The position numbers and the translations under genes are program-made. From positions 1 to 64,000 of the forward strand of contig NZ_JBIGHV010000011.1 of the NCBI RefSeq assembly GCF_043555835.1: a DNA stretch of 64,000 nt, given 5' to 3'. The notes below the pieces were generated by a model that did no database searches, was not told the DNA's origin, and saw only the letters and a program-made list of their open reading frames with translations. This DNA comes from Pelomonas parva. GTDB taxonomy: Bacteria; Pseudomonadota; Gammaproteobacteria; Burkholderiales; Burkholderiaceae_C. Positions 7,602 to 15,261 of this stretch are shown here, piece by piece (the stretch's first letter is position 1; each line of letters starts with the position of its first letter).

Positions 7602-8186
7602 ATGCGCACCAAAGAGTTCGAGCCTGACGAGATTGCCGATGCCGCCATGAAAGTTTTTTGGCAGCGTGGCTACGCTGCGACCTCGATTCAGGATCTGGTC
7701 GATGGCACTGGCCTGTCCCGCAGCAGCCTGTACAGCACCTTCGAAAACAAGCAAGGGCTCTATCAGCACGCTCTTCGCCGCTACCAAACCGTGACCCAGG
7801 CCAATGTGGAATTGCTGGCCAGCCCAGAGGCTTCCCCAAAGGCATTGATCCGGCAATTGCTGATGCGGATCATTGAGGATGAGTTGAGCGACCCGCTGCG
7901 GCGCGGCTGTTTGGTCGCAAATGCCACACTGGAAATGGCGGGCCAGGATGATGCCGTTGCGGAACTTGTGGCGCACAACTTCCAACATCTGAAAAAGGCA
8001 TTGGAGAAGCTGATCCAGCGTGGGCAGCAATCGGGGGAACTGTCCGCCGTCAAGAGTCCACGGGCGCTGGCTCGGTTCTTCGTCAATACCATTCAGGGGC
8101 TGCGGGTACTGGGAAAAGGCAGTCCCGCGCAGCAGCGGCGTCAATGCCTGTTGGACGTGATCGACGTGGCCCTCGACACGCTGTAG
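7602..8186 (+). CDS. TetR family regulator of the dehydrogenase-MFS operon
   Basis: This 194-residue TetR protein has a clear N-terminal helix-turn-helix (ADAAMKVFWQRGYAATSIQDLVD, then LSRSSLYSTFENKQGLY, residues 11-50). Its C-terminal domain (GCLVANATLEMAGQD) resembles the AcuR/NemR-like branch, whose members often sense reactive electrophiles. A perfect palindrome lies just upstream and a near copy lies before the next gene, so it probably represses both. A strong hairpin terminator follows it, meaning the downstream genes use their own promoter. The inducer is not evident. Confidence 0.88.
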   Translation: MRTKEFEPDEIADAAMKVFWQRGYAATSIQDLVDGTGLSRSSLYSTFENKQGLYQHALRRYQTVTQANVELLASPEASPKALIRQLLMRIIEDELSDPLRRGCLVANATLEMAGQDDAVAELVAHNFQHLKKALEKLIQRGQQSGELSAVKSPRALARFFVNTIQGLRVLGKGSPAQQRRQCLLDVIDVALDTL

Positions 8187-8203
8187 CCATTTACCTGCCC
8201 GTC

Positions 8204-8238
8204 GTCCCGGCGCGCGTCGCAAGGGACGCCGGGTTTTT
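8204..8238 (+). terminator. Rho-independent terminator after the TetR gene
   Basis: The arms CCCGGCG (8206-8212) and CGCCGGG (8227-8233) form a stem followed directly by TTTTT (8234-8238). An alternative pairing GTCCC/GGGAC overlaps it. It lies 18 bp after the TetR stop. Confidence 0.8.
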
Positions 8239-8252
8239 ATTTGCTCTATTTT

Positions 8253-8266
8253 GGAATGATCGTTCC
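8253..8266. promoter_or_regulatory. Second TetR operator, in front of the dehydrogenase-MFS operon
   Basis: GGAATGATCGTTCC is palindromic except at one base pair and matches the core of the palindrome at 7572-7585 at 12 of 14 positions. It lies 30 bp before the start codon of the dehydrogenase gene, a good position for repression. Confidence 0.65.
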
Positions 8267-8295
8267 TGTAAGTTTTGACTGTCAAAGGAGTTCTC

Positions 8296-9159
8296 ATGAG
8301 TACGAATCGAGATGTCACCATCGCCGTCCTAGGCACTGGCCTGATTGGCGCGCCTGTTGCACGCAACTTGCACAAGCAGGGATTCACCGTGCATGCCTGG
8401 AATCGCACCGCAGCCAAAGCCCAGGCGCTGGTGGCAGACGGCGTTAAGGCGTTCGGCAGCCTTGCCGAAGCGGTGCGCGGTGCTGATGTCATCGTGACCG
8501 TGCTCAATGACGGCCCCAGCGTCGAGGCGGCCATGCAGGCGGCGGCACCGGCTCTGGCCAAGGGCTCGGTCTGGGTGCAATTGAGCACGGTAGGCATTGA
8601 GGGCACCGACACCCTGGCTACGTTGGCCAAACAGCACGGACTGGTGTTTTATGACGCTCCAGTGCAGGGCACCCGCCAGCCGGCCGAGTTGGCCCAACTG
8701 ATCATCTTGGCATCCGGCCCTGTCGAGCAACGCTCAGTTGTGCAGCCCGTCTTCGATGCCATCGGCAAGCGCACGGTATGGGTAACCGAGCAGATCGGCG
8801 CCAGCAGCCGCCTGAAACTCGCGCTCAACAACTGGGCTTTTGCGCTGACCCACGGACTGGCCGAGAGCCTGGCCATTGCCAAGGGGCTGGGCGTCGATCC
8901 CGCGCTGGTGGTGGATGTGGTCACTGGCGGGCCGATGGACAGCGGTTACTTCCAAGCCAAGGCTGCCGCCATTCTTGCGGAGAACTACGCCGCCAGCTTC
9001 TCCATCACAAACGCGGTGAAGGACGCCCGGCTGGTGGTCGATGCCGCCGATCAAGCCAGCGTGCAAGTGGATGCAGCGCGAGCGGGTCTTCGGCGTTTCG
9101 AGCGGGTGCTGCGAGCCGGTCACGGGGACAAGGATATGGCAGCGTCCTACCTCGCCTGA
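8296..9159 (+). CDS. NAD(P)-binding dehydrogenase of the 3-hydroxyisobutyrate/6-phosphogluconate family
   Basis: The start is ATG 8296, with AAAGGAG seven bases upstream. The 287-residue protein opens with a Rossmann fold glycine motif GTGLIG (residues 13-18) and keeps the family's catalytic lysine and asparagine in RLKLALNN (K174, N178). The all-helical C-terminal dimerisation domain covers about 170-287. Family members oxidise beta-hydroxyacids or reduce semialdehydes, and some reduce imines. The substrate cannot be read from sequence. It is followed 21 bp later by an MFS gene and shares a TetR operator, so it may detoxify the compound that the pump or regulator recognises. Confidence 0.85.
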   Translation: MSTNRDVTIAVLGTGLIGAPVARNLHKQGFTVHAWNRTAAKAQALVADGVKAFGSLAEAVRGADVIVTVLNDGPSVEAAMQAAAPALAKGSVWVQLSTVGIEGTDTLATLAKQHGLVFYDAPVQGTRQPAELAQLIILASGPVEQRSVVQPVFDAIGKRTVWVTEQIGASSRLKLALNNWAFALTHGLAESLAIAKGLGVDPALVVDVVTGGPMDSGYFQAKAAAILAENYAASFSITNAVKDARLVVDAADQASVQVDAARAGLRRFERVLRAGHGDKDMAASYLA

Positions 9160-9180
9160 GTTGATGGGAGCGACGACAAC

Positions 9181-10398
9181 ATGAATATCAAACATCACCA
9201 AAGCGCTCCGCAAGCGCCGGTAGAAAGCACCGATAGGCTACCCCTTGGCAGGCTGCTGGCGTTCACGATGGCGGGCTTTCTTGCCATCATGACCGAGACC
9301 ATGCCGGCCGGCTTGCTACCGCAGATCGGACAAGGGCTGGGTGTTTCCGAAGCCTTCGCGGGCCAACTGGTGACGCTGTATGCGCTTGGGTCGGTCCTGG
9401 CGGCCATCCCGGTCGTCGCCATCACCCGCAGTTGGAACCGCAGGCCGTTGTTAATGCTGGCAATCGGCGGCCTCTTGGTGTTCAACACCATCACAGCGTT
9501 GTCCACCCATTACGGGCTTACTTTGGTGGCGCGTTTCATTGCAGGCATGGCGGCCGGCGTGGTGTGGGGATTGCTGGCCGGCTACGCAAGGCGCCTGGTG
9601 GCTCCGCATCTACAGGGGCGCGCTTTGGCGGTGGCAGGTGTCGGCCAGCCCATTGCCTTGTCCATCGGAATTCCGCTGGGCGCGTGGCTGGGCACCTTGT
9701 TCGACTGGCGCGACGTGTTCTGGATCATGTCGGCCCTGTCGATGTTGCTCTTGGCATGGGTGCGGCTGGCGGTGCCGGATTTCGCGGGCCAATCGGCCAG
9801 GCAACGCATACCGATACAGCGCATCTTCATGATGCCTGGCGTTCGCCCGGTACTGCTGGCGCTATTCGCCTGGATACTGGCGCACAACGTCCTCTACACG
9901 TACATCGCCCCCTTCCTGGTATCGGTTGGGCTGGGTCATCGCGTCGATGCTGTGCTCCTTCTGTTCGGCGTGTCTTCCATCGTGGGGATCTGGATCACCG
10001 GGTTGCTGGTTGATCGCTGGCTGCGCGCGTTGACGCTGCTGAGCCTGGCGATATTCGCCGTAGCTGCGCTGGTGCTTGGCTTGTCCAGTGCTTCACCGTG
10101 GGGCGTCTTGCTCGGAATAGCGACATGGGGGCTGACCTTCGGCGGTGCGCCGACATTGCTGCAAACCGCGCTGGCAGATATGGCGGGCGATGGTGCCGAC
10201 GTGGCGCAATCCATGCTGGTGACGATCTTCAATCTCGCCGTAGCAGGCGGCAGTGTGCTGGGTGGCGTGCTGCTTGAGCGCGTGGGCCCTCCATCCTTCC
10301 CCTGGACGATGGCGGCACTGGCGTTGGTAGGGCTGGTCGTTGTCTGGTCAGCGAATCGGTATGGCTTCCCGCCGCGTCGGCATGTCATCGCATCTTGA
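9181..10398 (+). CDS. MFS transporter, DHA1 family
   Basis: The 405-residue protein has a pattern of 12 membrane helices with a long central loop near residues 195-215. Features typical of DHA1 sugar/drug efflux proteins are seen: TETMPAGLLPQIGQGLGVSE in helix 1 and the following loop, and ARFIAGMAAGVVWGLLAGYARRL around helices 4-5. It lies 21 bp after the dehydrogenase gene and is probably cotranscribed with it under the TetR regulator at 7602. The exported compound is unknown. Confidence 0.87.
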   Translation: MNIKHHQSAPQAPVESTDRLPLGRLLAFTMAGFLAIMTETMPAGLLPQIGQGLGVSEAFAGQLVTLYALGSVLAAIPVVAITRSWNRRPLLMLAIGGLLVFNTITALSTHYGLTLVARFIAGMAAGVVWGLLAGYARRLVAPHLQGRALAVAGVGQPIALSIGIPLGAWLGTLFDWRDVFWIMSALSMLLLAWVRLAVPDFAGQSARQRIPIQRIFMMPGVRPVLLALFAWILAHNVLYTYIAPFLVSVGLGHRVDAVLLLFGVSSIVGIWITGLLVDRWLRALTLLSLAIFAVAALVLGLSSASPWGVLLGIATWGLTFGGAPTLLQTALADMAGDGADVAQSMLVTIFNLAVAGGSVLGGVLLERVGPPSFPWTMAALALVGLVVVWSANRYGFPPRRHVIAS

Positions 10399-10410
10399 TC
10401 GCGTGTAGCG

Positions 10411-10600
10411 ATGAGCAGAAGCATGACAAATACCTGGCGCGATGTGACGTTGACAGCGCTCGCGCCGGCGATCTGGGGGGGGGGCAAGTTATTTGGTGAC
10501 TTCGGAATGCCTGCCTGCAGATCGGCCTTTCACGGCAGCACTTTTGTGCGTGCTGCCGGCGGGCGCACTGCTGATTTTTACTACCCGACATTTGCCAGTG
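10411..10600 (+). pseudogene. EamA/DMT transporter, N-terminal fragment with a frameshift at a G10 run
   Basis: The first frame gives MTNTWRDVTLTALAPAIWG, the start of an EamA-family transporter. After a run of ten G (10475-10484) the homology continues in another frame as YLVTSECLPADRPFTAALL, then LPAGALLIFTTRHLPV. It ends near 10600, so only about 55 of roughly 290 residues are present. The frameshift at a homopolymer could be a sequencing error, but the loss of the remaining 80 percent is real. It follows the MFS gene closely and may once have been its operon partner. Confidence 0.65.
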
Positions 10601-10633
10601 AAGGCCAACCGCTATTCTTGTGACACCGTAAGA

Positions 10634-11542
10634 CTAGGAAAGACCGTAGCCACTGGCCGCCAACTCGCGGGCCAGAAAATCAACGATCAGCTGCGTACGC
10701 AGCAGGGGCTGGCGGCGCTGCGTACTGACCGCGTGCACGGTCAGTGGCGCGGGCATGCAGTCGCTTAGCAGGCTGGACAGCTCGCCGTTGGCCAGCAGAT
10801 CGTCCACGATGAAGTGCGGGGTCAGCGCGATGCCCAGGCCACTGCGCAACAGCTCGCGCAGCATCACGCTGTTGTCAGCGCGCAGCTGGCCGCGCACGGC
10901 CACGTTGATAGGCCGGCCGTGCAGCATGAAGGGCCAGTCGCTGCCCGTGCTCGACAGCGCGAACACCAGCGCGTTGTGCCGTGTGAGGTCGGCCGGCCCG
11001 CGCAGCGGCGGGCTGCTGGCCAGGTAAGCCGGGGCTGCCACCAGCACGCGCGGCACGCGTCCCAGCGCCCGTGCGTGTAGGCTGCTGTCGGGCAGCTGGG
11101 TGCCGATGCGGATAGCTGCGTCAAGGCGTTCCGCCACCAGGTCCACATAGCGGTCGGTCAACTGCAGGTCGAGCTGAAGCTCCCGGTGCTCGCGCAAGAA
11201 CGCGGGCAGCCTCGGCTGCAGCCAGCGCAACGCAAACGAGCTCGGTACGCTCAGGCGCAGCAGGCCGCGCACCGTCTGGCCTTGAGACTGCACACGGGCG
11301 AATGCAGCCTCGGCCTCTTCCAGCAACTGAACGCAATCCAGCAGAAAACCTTCACCTGCCGCCGTGAGCGACACCTTGCGGGTGCTGCGCTGCAGGAGCC
11401 GGACGCCCAACTGGCTTTCCAGGCCAGCGACCAGCTTGGTCACCGCGCTGCCGGTCACTTCCAACTGGCGGGCTGCGGCGGCAAAGCTGCCCAGTTCTCC
11501 AACTGCTCGAAAGGCACGCAACGATTGCAGGCTGGGATTCAT
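10634..11542 (-). CDS. LysR family transcriptional regulator
   Basis: This 302-residue protein has an N-terminal winged helix (LQSLRAFRAVGELGSFAAAA, then VTGSAVTKLVAGLESQLG, residues 5-52) and a LysR substrate-binding domain from about residue 90. It resembles the CrgA/AaeR-like branch common in Burkholderiales. It diverges from the EamA gene at 11649 across a 106-bp spacer, the standard layout for control of a neighbouring gene. The effector is unknown. Confidence 0.88.
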   Translation of the reverse strand: MNPSLQSLRAFRAVGELGSFAAAARQLEVTGSAVTKLVAGLESQLGVRLLQRSTRKVSLTAAGEGFLLDCVQLLEEAEAAFARVQSQGQTVRGLLRLSVPSSFALRWLQPRLPAFLREHRELQLDLQLTDRYVDLVAERLDAAIRIGTQLPDSSLHARALGRVPRVLVAAPAYLASSPPLRGPADLTRHNALVFALSSTGSDWPFMLHGRPINVAVRGQLRADNSVMLRELLRSGLGIALTPHFIVDDLLANGELSSLLSDCMPAPLTVHAVSTQRRQPLLRTQLIVDFLARELAASGYGLS

Positions 11543-11648
11543 CGGATTCCTTCCAGATCGGAAGCAGATTAGTTCTTCGCCTCAACTATCCATGAGTTTC
11601 GCTCTTCCAAAGAATATCCCTTCTGAGTGAAGGAACCAGGAGATTGCG

Positions 11649-12545
11649 ATGTCGCCGCTGAAGTTGTGGGAGCGGAGCTGGCTGCTGTTGGCCACGGGCG
11701 TGGCGCTGGGGCTGTCGATGCCCTTGGGCAAGCTGGCAGGCGAGGCCGGCGTGGGGGCCTTGAGCTTCGCGCTGATGCCCGCCGGCGGTGCTGCGCTGCT
11801 GCTCACCGTGCTGGCCTGGCGCCAGTCAGGTTGGCCTGCGGACCCGGCACGCCTGCTGGGCTTTGGCGCCGTGGCTGGCCTGTTGGGCAATGCCATTCCA
11901 AACACGCTGACGGCCTGGCTTTCGCACAGCGCCGGGGCCGGATTGACCGGCTTGGCCTACACGCTGCCGCCGGTCTTCACGCTGGGCCTGATGCTGCTGT
12001 TCCGTTGGGAGCGTTGGCAGGAGTTGCGCGTGGTCGCTGTGCTGTTGGGTCTGACCGGTGCCATCTGGCTGGTGTCAGCGCGCGTGCAGGGCGGCACGCT
12101 GGCCGTTGGCTCAGCCTTGCTACTCCTCGCGGTGCCGATGGCCATTGGCGCCGGCAATGTTTTCCGTGCCCGCTACTTGCCCCCGGGGGTGTCGCCGCTG
12201 TGGATGGGCGCTGCCGCTGCCAGCGGGGCGTTCGCTTGGCTGTTGCCAGCCTGGTTGCTGGCGCCAGCCAGTTTCAGCGCAGTCACCGGGCCAGGTCTGA
12301 CCTATCTCTTCTTGCAGGTGCTGATGGCGGCCATCGGTCTCACGCTCTTCTTCCAACTGCAGCTGCGCAGCGAGCCGGTGACGATGAGCTTCGTAGGCTA
12401 CGTCATCGCACTGACCGCCGTGCTGAGCAGCACACTGCTGCTGGGCGAGCACTTGCCACCGCAACTCTTGCCGGCCGCGGCGTTGATCGGCAGCGGCTTC
12501 TGGTTGATTCAACGCAAGGTCCCGTCAACGAAGGCGAGTCAATGA
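11649..12545 (+). CDS. EamA/DMT family transporter
   Basis: The 298-residue protein consists of two repeats of about five hydrophobic helices, as expected of EamA metabolite exporters. The second-repeat signature is visible in PVTMSFVGYVIALTAVLSSTLLLGEHL near residues 245-272. The start ATG is preceded by CCAGGAG. It is divergent from a LysR gene that probably controls it. The substrate is not predictable. Confidence 0.85.
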   Translation: MSPLKLWERSWLLLATGVALGLSMPLGKLAGEAGVGALSFALMPAGGAALLLTVLAWRQSGWPADPARLLGFGAVAGLLGNAIPNTLTAWLSHSAGAGLTGLAYTLPPVFTLGLMLLFRWERWQELRVVAVLLGLTGAIWLVSARVQGGTLAVGSALLLLAVPMAIGAGNVFRARYLPPGVSPLWMGAAAASGAFAWLLPAWLLAPASFSAVTGPGLTYLFLQVLMAAIGLTLFFQLQLRSEPVTMSFVGYVIALTAVLSSTLLLGEHLPPQLLPAAALIGSGFWLIQRKVPSTKASQ

Positions 12546-12745
12546 ACATCCCCGACAAACGCAGGCGCGCGAGCCCGCGGATTGAGCGCTTGAATCCATG
12601 TCGACAGCAAAGACCGTGACGGATAGCCCAGCGCCTTGATCGTGGCGGCGATGCAATGGCCGTGGTCGCGGTGATGCTCAACGGCACGCTCCTTGTGCGT
12701 CTGCGACCCAGACCGTCCAGCAGTACTGTGACGAGCATCGCGAGC
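12539..12745 (-). pseudogene. IS3-like transposase N-terminal fragment fused to a helicase fragment
   Basis: On the minus strand the frame of the helicase remnant continues into SQTHKERAVEHHRDHG, CIAATIKALGYPSRSLLSTWI and a stop at 12539. This resembles the helix-turn-helix at the start of IS3-type transposases. The rest of a transposase is missing. The change of character at about 12746 marks an insertion-plus-deletion scar. It partly overlaps the 3' end of the EamA gene on the other strand. Confidence 0.45.
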
Positions 12746-13084
12746 GCTACCCGGGCCCGCCTTGACCAACGATGTGACGGCGTCGGATTGGGCTGCGTCT
12801 ATCTGCTCCTGCGTCGGGATGATGACCTTCGGTGGCTTCGGGACCTCCGGCGGCGGCTCAGGAAGTAGCAGGGCATCAAACAGCTGTTGCCTGACGAGCT
12901 CCAGGGGCAGGTCCAGTTCCATCGAAAGCTGTTCCGCCGTCTTGCCCGCGAAGTACAGGTTGCGGGCAACGTCTCGCGGAAGCAGCAACTCGCGGGCGAA
13001 AGTGTTTGCCTGCAACTCAGCGCGCTCCCTCGCGCCATAGGCCTCGACCTTCTGGGCGCCGAAGGTGTCGGCCAGCGCTGGATG
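12746..13084 (-). pseudogene. Fragment of an ImmA/IrrE-UvrD-type helicase
   Basis: Read on the minus strand, the frame holds YGARERAELQANTFARELLLP, typical of the end of an ImmA/IrrE peptidase domain. It is followed by a helical linker (LDLPLELVRQQLFDALLLPEP) and TQEQIDAAQSDAVTSLVKAGPGS, which is a UvrD-type Q motif running into the first half of Walker A. The Walker A lysine and the entire helicase core are missing, because the frame runs into transposase-like sequence. An in-frame stop bounds it upstream near 13085. The parent would be a fusion of peptidase and superfamily 1 helicase, as seen in some mobile-element and defence loci. Confidence 0.5.
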
Positions 13085-13324
13085 AGCTCAATCGTCGATT
13101 TCGGCGTGCTGAGTTTCTGACCGTTGATGGCAGTCTTTAGTTCAGCGCTCTGTTTGCGACTTTTAGTGGCGCTAGTCCACCGACGCTTGTTCGTTGGGCA
13201 GAAACATGGCGCGGCTGTCGTTTACGACTCTAATGGCCAGGAACACAAGCGCCGTGTTGTCACAGGCCCGCCATGTTGCGCCGCTAGGCTGGCGGCAACG
13301 CCGCTGTTGCGGCCGGGAGCCACC

Positions 13325-14221
13325 GTGAGCCACATCGAAGACGAACTGGTGAAGCGCATTCACCGTGACCTGCAGGACGATTTCGACGAGGAGCTGGAGC
13401 TAGAGCTGGAAGACCGCGAGCACGGTGTCATGCCGAGTGACGATGCCTCCGCCGAACGCAAGCGTTACTTCCGCGAGCTGTTCCGGCTGCAGAGCGAGCT
13501 GGTCAAGCTGCAGGACTGGGTGCAGCACACCGGCCACAAGGTGGTCATCCTGTTCGAGGGCCGCGACGCGGCGGGCAAGGGCGGCGTCATCAAGCGCATC
13601 ACGCAGCGCCTCAACCCGCGCGTGTGCCGCGTGGCCGCGCTGCCGGCGCCGAACGACCGTGAGCGCACGCAGTGGTACTTCCAGCGCTATGTGTCGCACC
13701 TGCCGGCGGCGGGTGAGATCGTGCTGTTCGACCGCAGTTGGTACAACCGCGCCGGCGTCGAGCGCGTGATGGGCTTTTGCACCGACGAGCAGTACGAGGA
13801 GTTCTTCCGCTCCGCGCCCGAGTTCGAGCGCATGCTGCAGCGCTCGGGCATCCAGCTCATCAAGTACTGGTTCTCGATCAGCGACGACGAGCAGCGCGTG
13901 CGCTTCCTGGGCCGCATCCATGACCCGCTGAAGCAGTGGAAGTTGAGCCCCATGGACCTGGAATCGCGCCGCCGCTGGGAGGAATACACCCGGGCCAAGG
14001 AGGTGATGCTGGAGCGCACCCACACGCCCGAGTCGCCGTGGTGGGTCGTCAAGGCCGACGACAAGAAGCGGGCGCGGCTCAACTGCATCCACCACCTGCT
14101 CAGCCAGATGCCCTACCAGGAAGTGCCGCACGCCGACATCGAGCTGCCGGCGCGCGAGCGGCGCGAGGACTACACGCGCAACCCGGTGCCGGACGACATC
14201 ATGGTGCCCGAGATCTATTGA
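13325..14221 (+). CDS. ppk2: Polyphosphate kinase 2 (PPK2)
   Basis: PPK2 transfers phosphate between polyphosphate and nucleotides, usually making NTP from polyP. From GTG 13325 (GGGAG five bases upstream) the protein has 298 residues, normal for single-domain PPK2. Walker A is FEGRDAAGKGG (77-87) and the Walker B/lid region is LFDRSWYNRAGVE (134-146). The frame is open upstream, but that part resembles nothing known and lacks a ribosome binding site. It lies at the edge between accessory and core DNA, away from ppk1 and ppx, which are also in this window. Confidence 0.93.
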   Translation: MSHIEDELVKRIHRDLQDDFDEELELELEDREHGVMPSDDASAERKRYFRELFRLQSELVKLQDWVQHTGHKVVILFEGRDAAGKGGVIKRITQRLNPRVCRVAALPAPNDRERTQWYFQRYVSHLPAAGEIVLFDRSWYNRAGVERVMGFCTDEQYEEFFRSAPEFERMLQRSGIQLIKYWFSISDDEQRVRFLGRIHDPLKQWKLSPMDLESRRRWEEYTRAKEVMLERTHTPESPWWVVKADDKKRARLNCIHHLLSQMPYQEVPHADIELPARERREDYTRNPVPDDIMVPEIY

Positions 14222-14241
14222 TCTCCACTTAGCATCCGGCC

Positions 14242-14610
14242 ATGAAGTGGCCACCTCTTTCGCTGTTCGTCGTCGTGGGTTTGACCGCGCTCGCCTCCTG
14301 GGCATGGCGCAGCCATGTCGCGGCCGAGGACGGCCAGTTGCTGGCGCAGCGCGCGAAGCCCGGCGACATCCGCATGATCTCGTCCGAGACCTGCGGCTGG
14401 TGCACGGTGGCACGGCGCTGGATGACGCAGCAGCGCGTGCCGTTCACCGAGTGCTTCATCGAGCGTGATGCGCAATGCTTGGCCGACTACCAGGCGCTGG
14501 GCGGCCGGGGCACGCCGACGCTGGTCGTGCGCGGGCAGACCGTGACCGGTTTCGACCGGGCACGCATCATCGGAATCCTGGAACAGGCCGAGCCGAATCG
14601 GCAACGCTGA
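14242..14610 (+). CDS. Membrane-anchored or exported thioredoxin-fold (glutaredoxin-like) protein
   Basis: The 122-residue protein begins with one hydrophobic segment (residues 6-21) that may be a signal peptide or membrane anchor. It then shows a redox motif C51-G-W-C54 and a cis-proline in GTPT (P92), the core of the thioredoxin fold. The size and the GTPTLVV segment fit glutaredoxins. It probably handles thiols on the periplasmic side. It follows ppk2 by 20 bp and could share its transcript. No more specific partner is evident. Confidence 0.75.
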   Translation: MKWPPLSLFVVVGLTALASWAWRSHVAAEDGQLLAQRAKPGDIRMISSETCGWCTVARRWMTQQRVPFTECFIERDAQCLADYQALGGRGTPTLVVRGQTVTGFDRARIIGILEQAEPNRQR

Positions 14611-14638
14611 CTCAGCAGCGCTGGCGATTCGGCTCGGC
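14587..14638. terminator. Inverted repeat between convergent genes, likely bidirectional terminator
   Basis: Perfect 14-bp arms at 14587-14600 and 14625-14638 flank a 24-bp loop that itself contains a short palindrome. The left arm overlaps the last codons of the thioredoxin-fold gene. The next gene points toward it from the other side. There is no strong poly-T tract, so termination is inferred from the position. Confidence 0.5.
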
Positions 14639-14677
14639 GACGGTTTGAGAAGGCGTCATTCGCATGGAGCGCCTGTC

Positions 14678-14965
14678 TCAGATGCGCTTCGTGCCCGTCT
14701 TGGCGGCGGCCAGCGTGCTGTGGCGCAGCAGCGTGGCTTCGCTGTAGCCGACCACGGTCACGCGCGGCAGCTGGGCGACTTCACGGACGGCGTAGCCGGT
14801 CACGACGACGCGGGGCAGCTGCACGACTTGCTGGGTGGACTTGCCGGTGATGACGACGCGTTCCAGCTTGACGGTGGCCTGCGGTGCGGCATGGGCGGCA
14901 ACGGTAAAGGTCAGGCCGGCGACAGCGGCGAGGACGGCAGTGAAGAGGGTGTCTTGCAGGTTCAT
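14678..14965 (-). CDS. Small secreted protein with three VTG-type repeats
   Basis: The 95-residue product has a signal peptide (residues 1-27, cleavage after AHA). Three repeats spaced 16 residues apart follow: VKLERVVITGK (32-42), VQLPRVVVTGY (48-58) and AQLPRVTVVGY (64-74). The RVVVTG element resembles the segment near the N-terminus of many TonB-dependent receptors, but no barrel follows. I do not recognise a family. A role in the periplasm or envelope is likely. It stands alone, convergent with the thioredoxin-fold gene. Confidence 0.65.
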   Translation of the reverse strand: MNLQDTLFTAVLAAVAGLTFTVAAHAAPQATVKLERVVITGKSTQQVVQLPRVVVTGYAVREVAQLPRVTVVGYSEATLLRHSTLAAAKTGTKRI

Positions 14966-15166
14966 GGTGGACTCCGTTTGCTGGGTTTCGAACCGCGTGA
15001 TTGCTTGTTCGATGGAGTCAGTTTCGTCATCACGGCCACTCGCTGCCAGGCGCCTGCGATCAATCGCGGGTCGCGGCGGATGAACTGCAAATCAGGTGGA
15101 CAAACTGCGGCCGTGACGCTGCCCCTCGCCCAGTCTTGCCCCGCTGAACGCGGACCAGCCTGGTCG

Positions 15167-15216
15167 GTCCCCCTGGGGGACGAAGCTGTTTGCGGCGTTG
15201 AGCCGCAAACAGCTTC
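15167..15216. repeat. Strong hairpins upstream of the YrdC-family gene end
   Basis: A perfect 15-bp inverted repeat, 15182-15196 and 15202-15216, with a 5-nt loop (GTTGA) is preceded directly by GTCCCCC-T-GGGGGAC (15167-15181). They lie in the 296-bp space between the small secreted protein gene (start 14965) and the end of the YrdC-family gene (15262). That space holds no gene. The hairpin could end transcription of the minus-strand operon or be a REP-like repeat. No T run is present. Confidence 0.6.
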
Positions 15217-15261
15217 AAGCGGGCCGGCTTGGGGCGGCCCGGCGCTCGGCCCGAATACCTG

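Noticed and set aside
13124..13324. Upstream extension of the ppk2 frame
   Set aside because: The 67 extra residues resemble nothing, have no ribosome binding site, and lie beyond the usual PPK2 start; GTG 13325 has GGGAG.
14678..14965. Truncated TonB-dependent receptor
   Set aside because: The protein has its own signal peptide, regular repeats and stop, and no plug or barrel sequence follows, so it does not look like a broken receptor.
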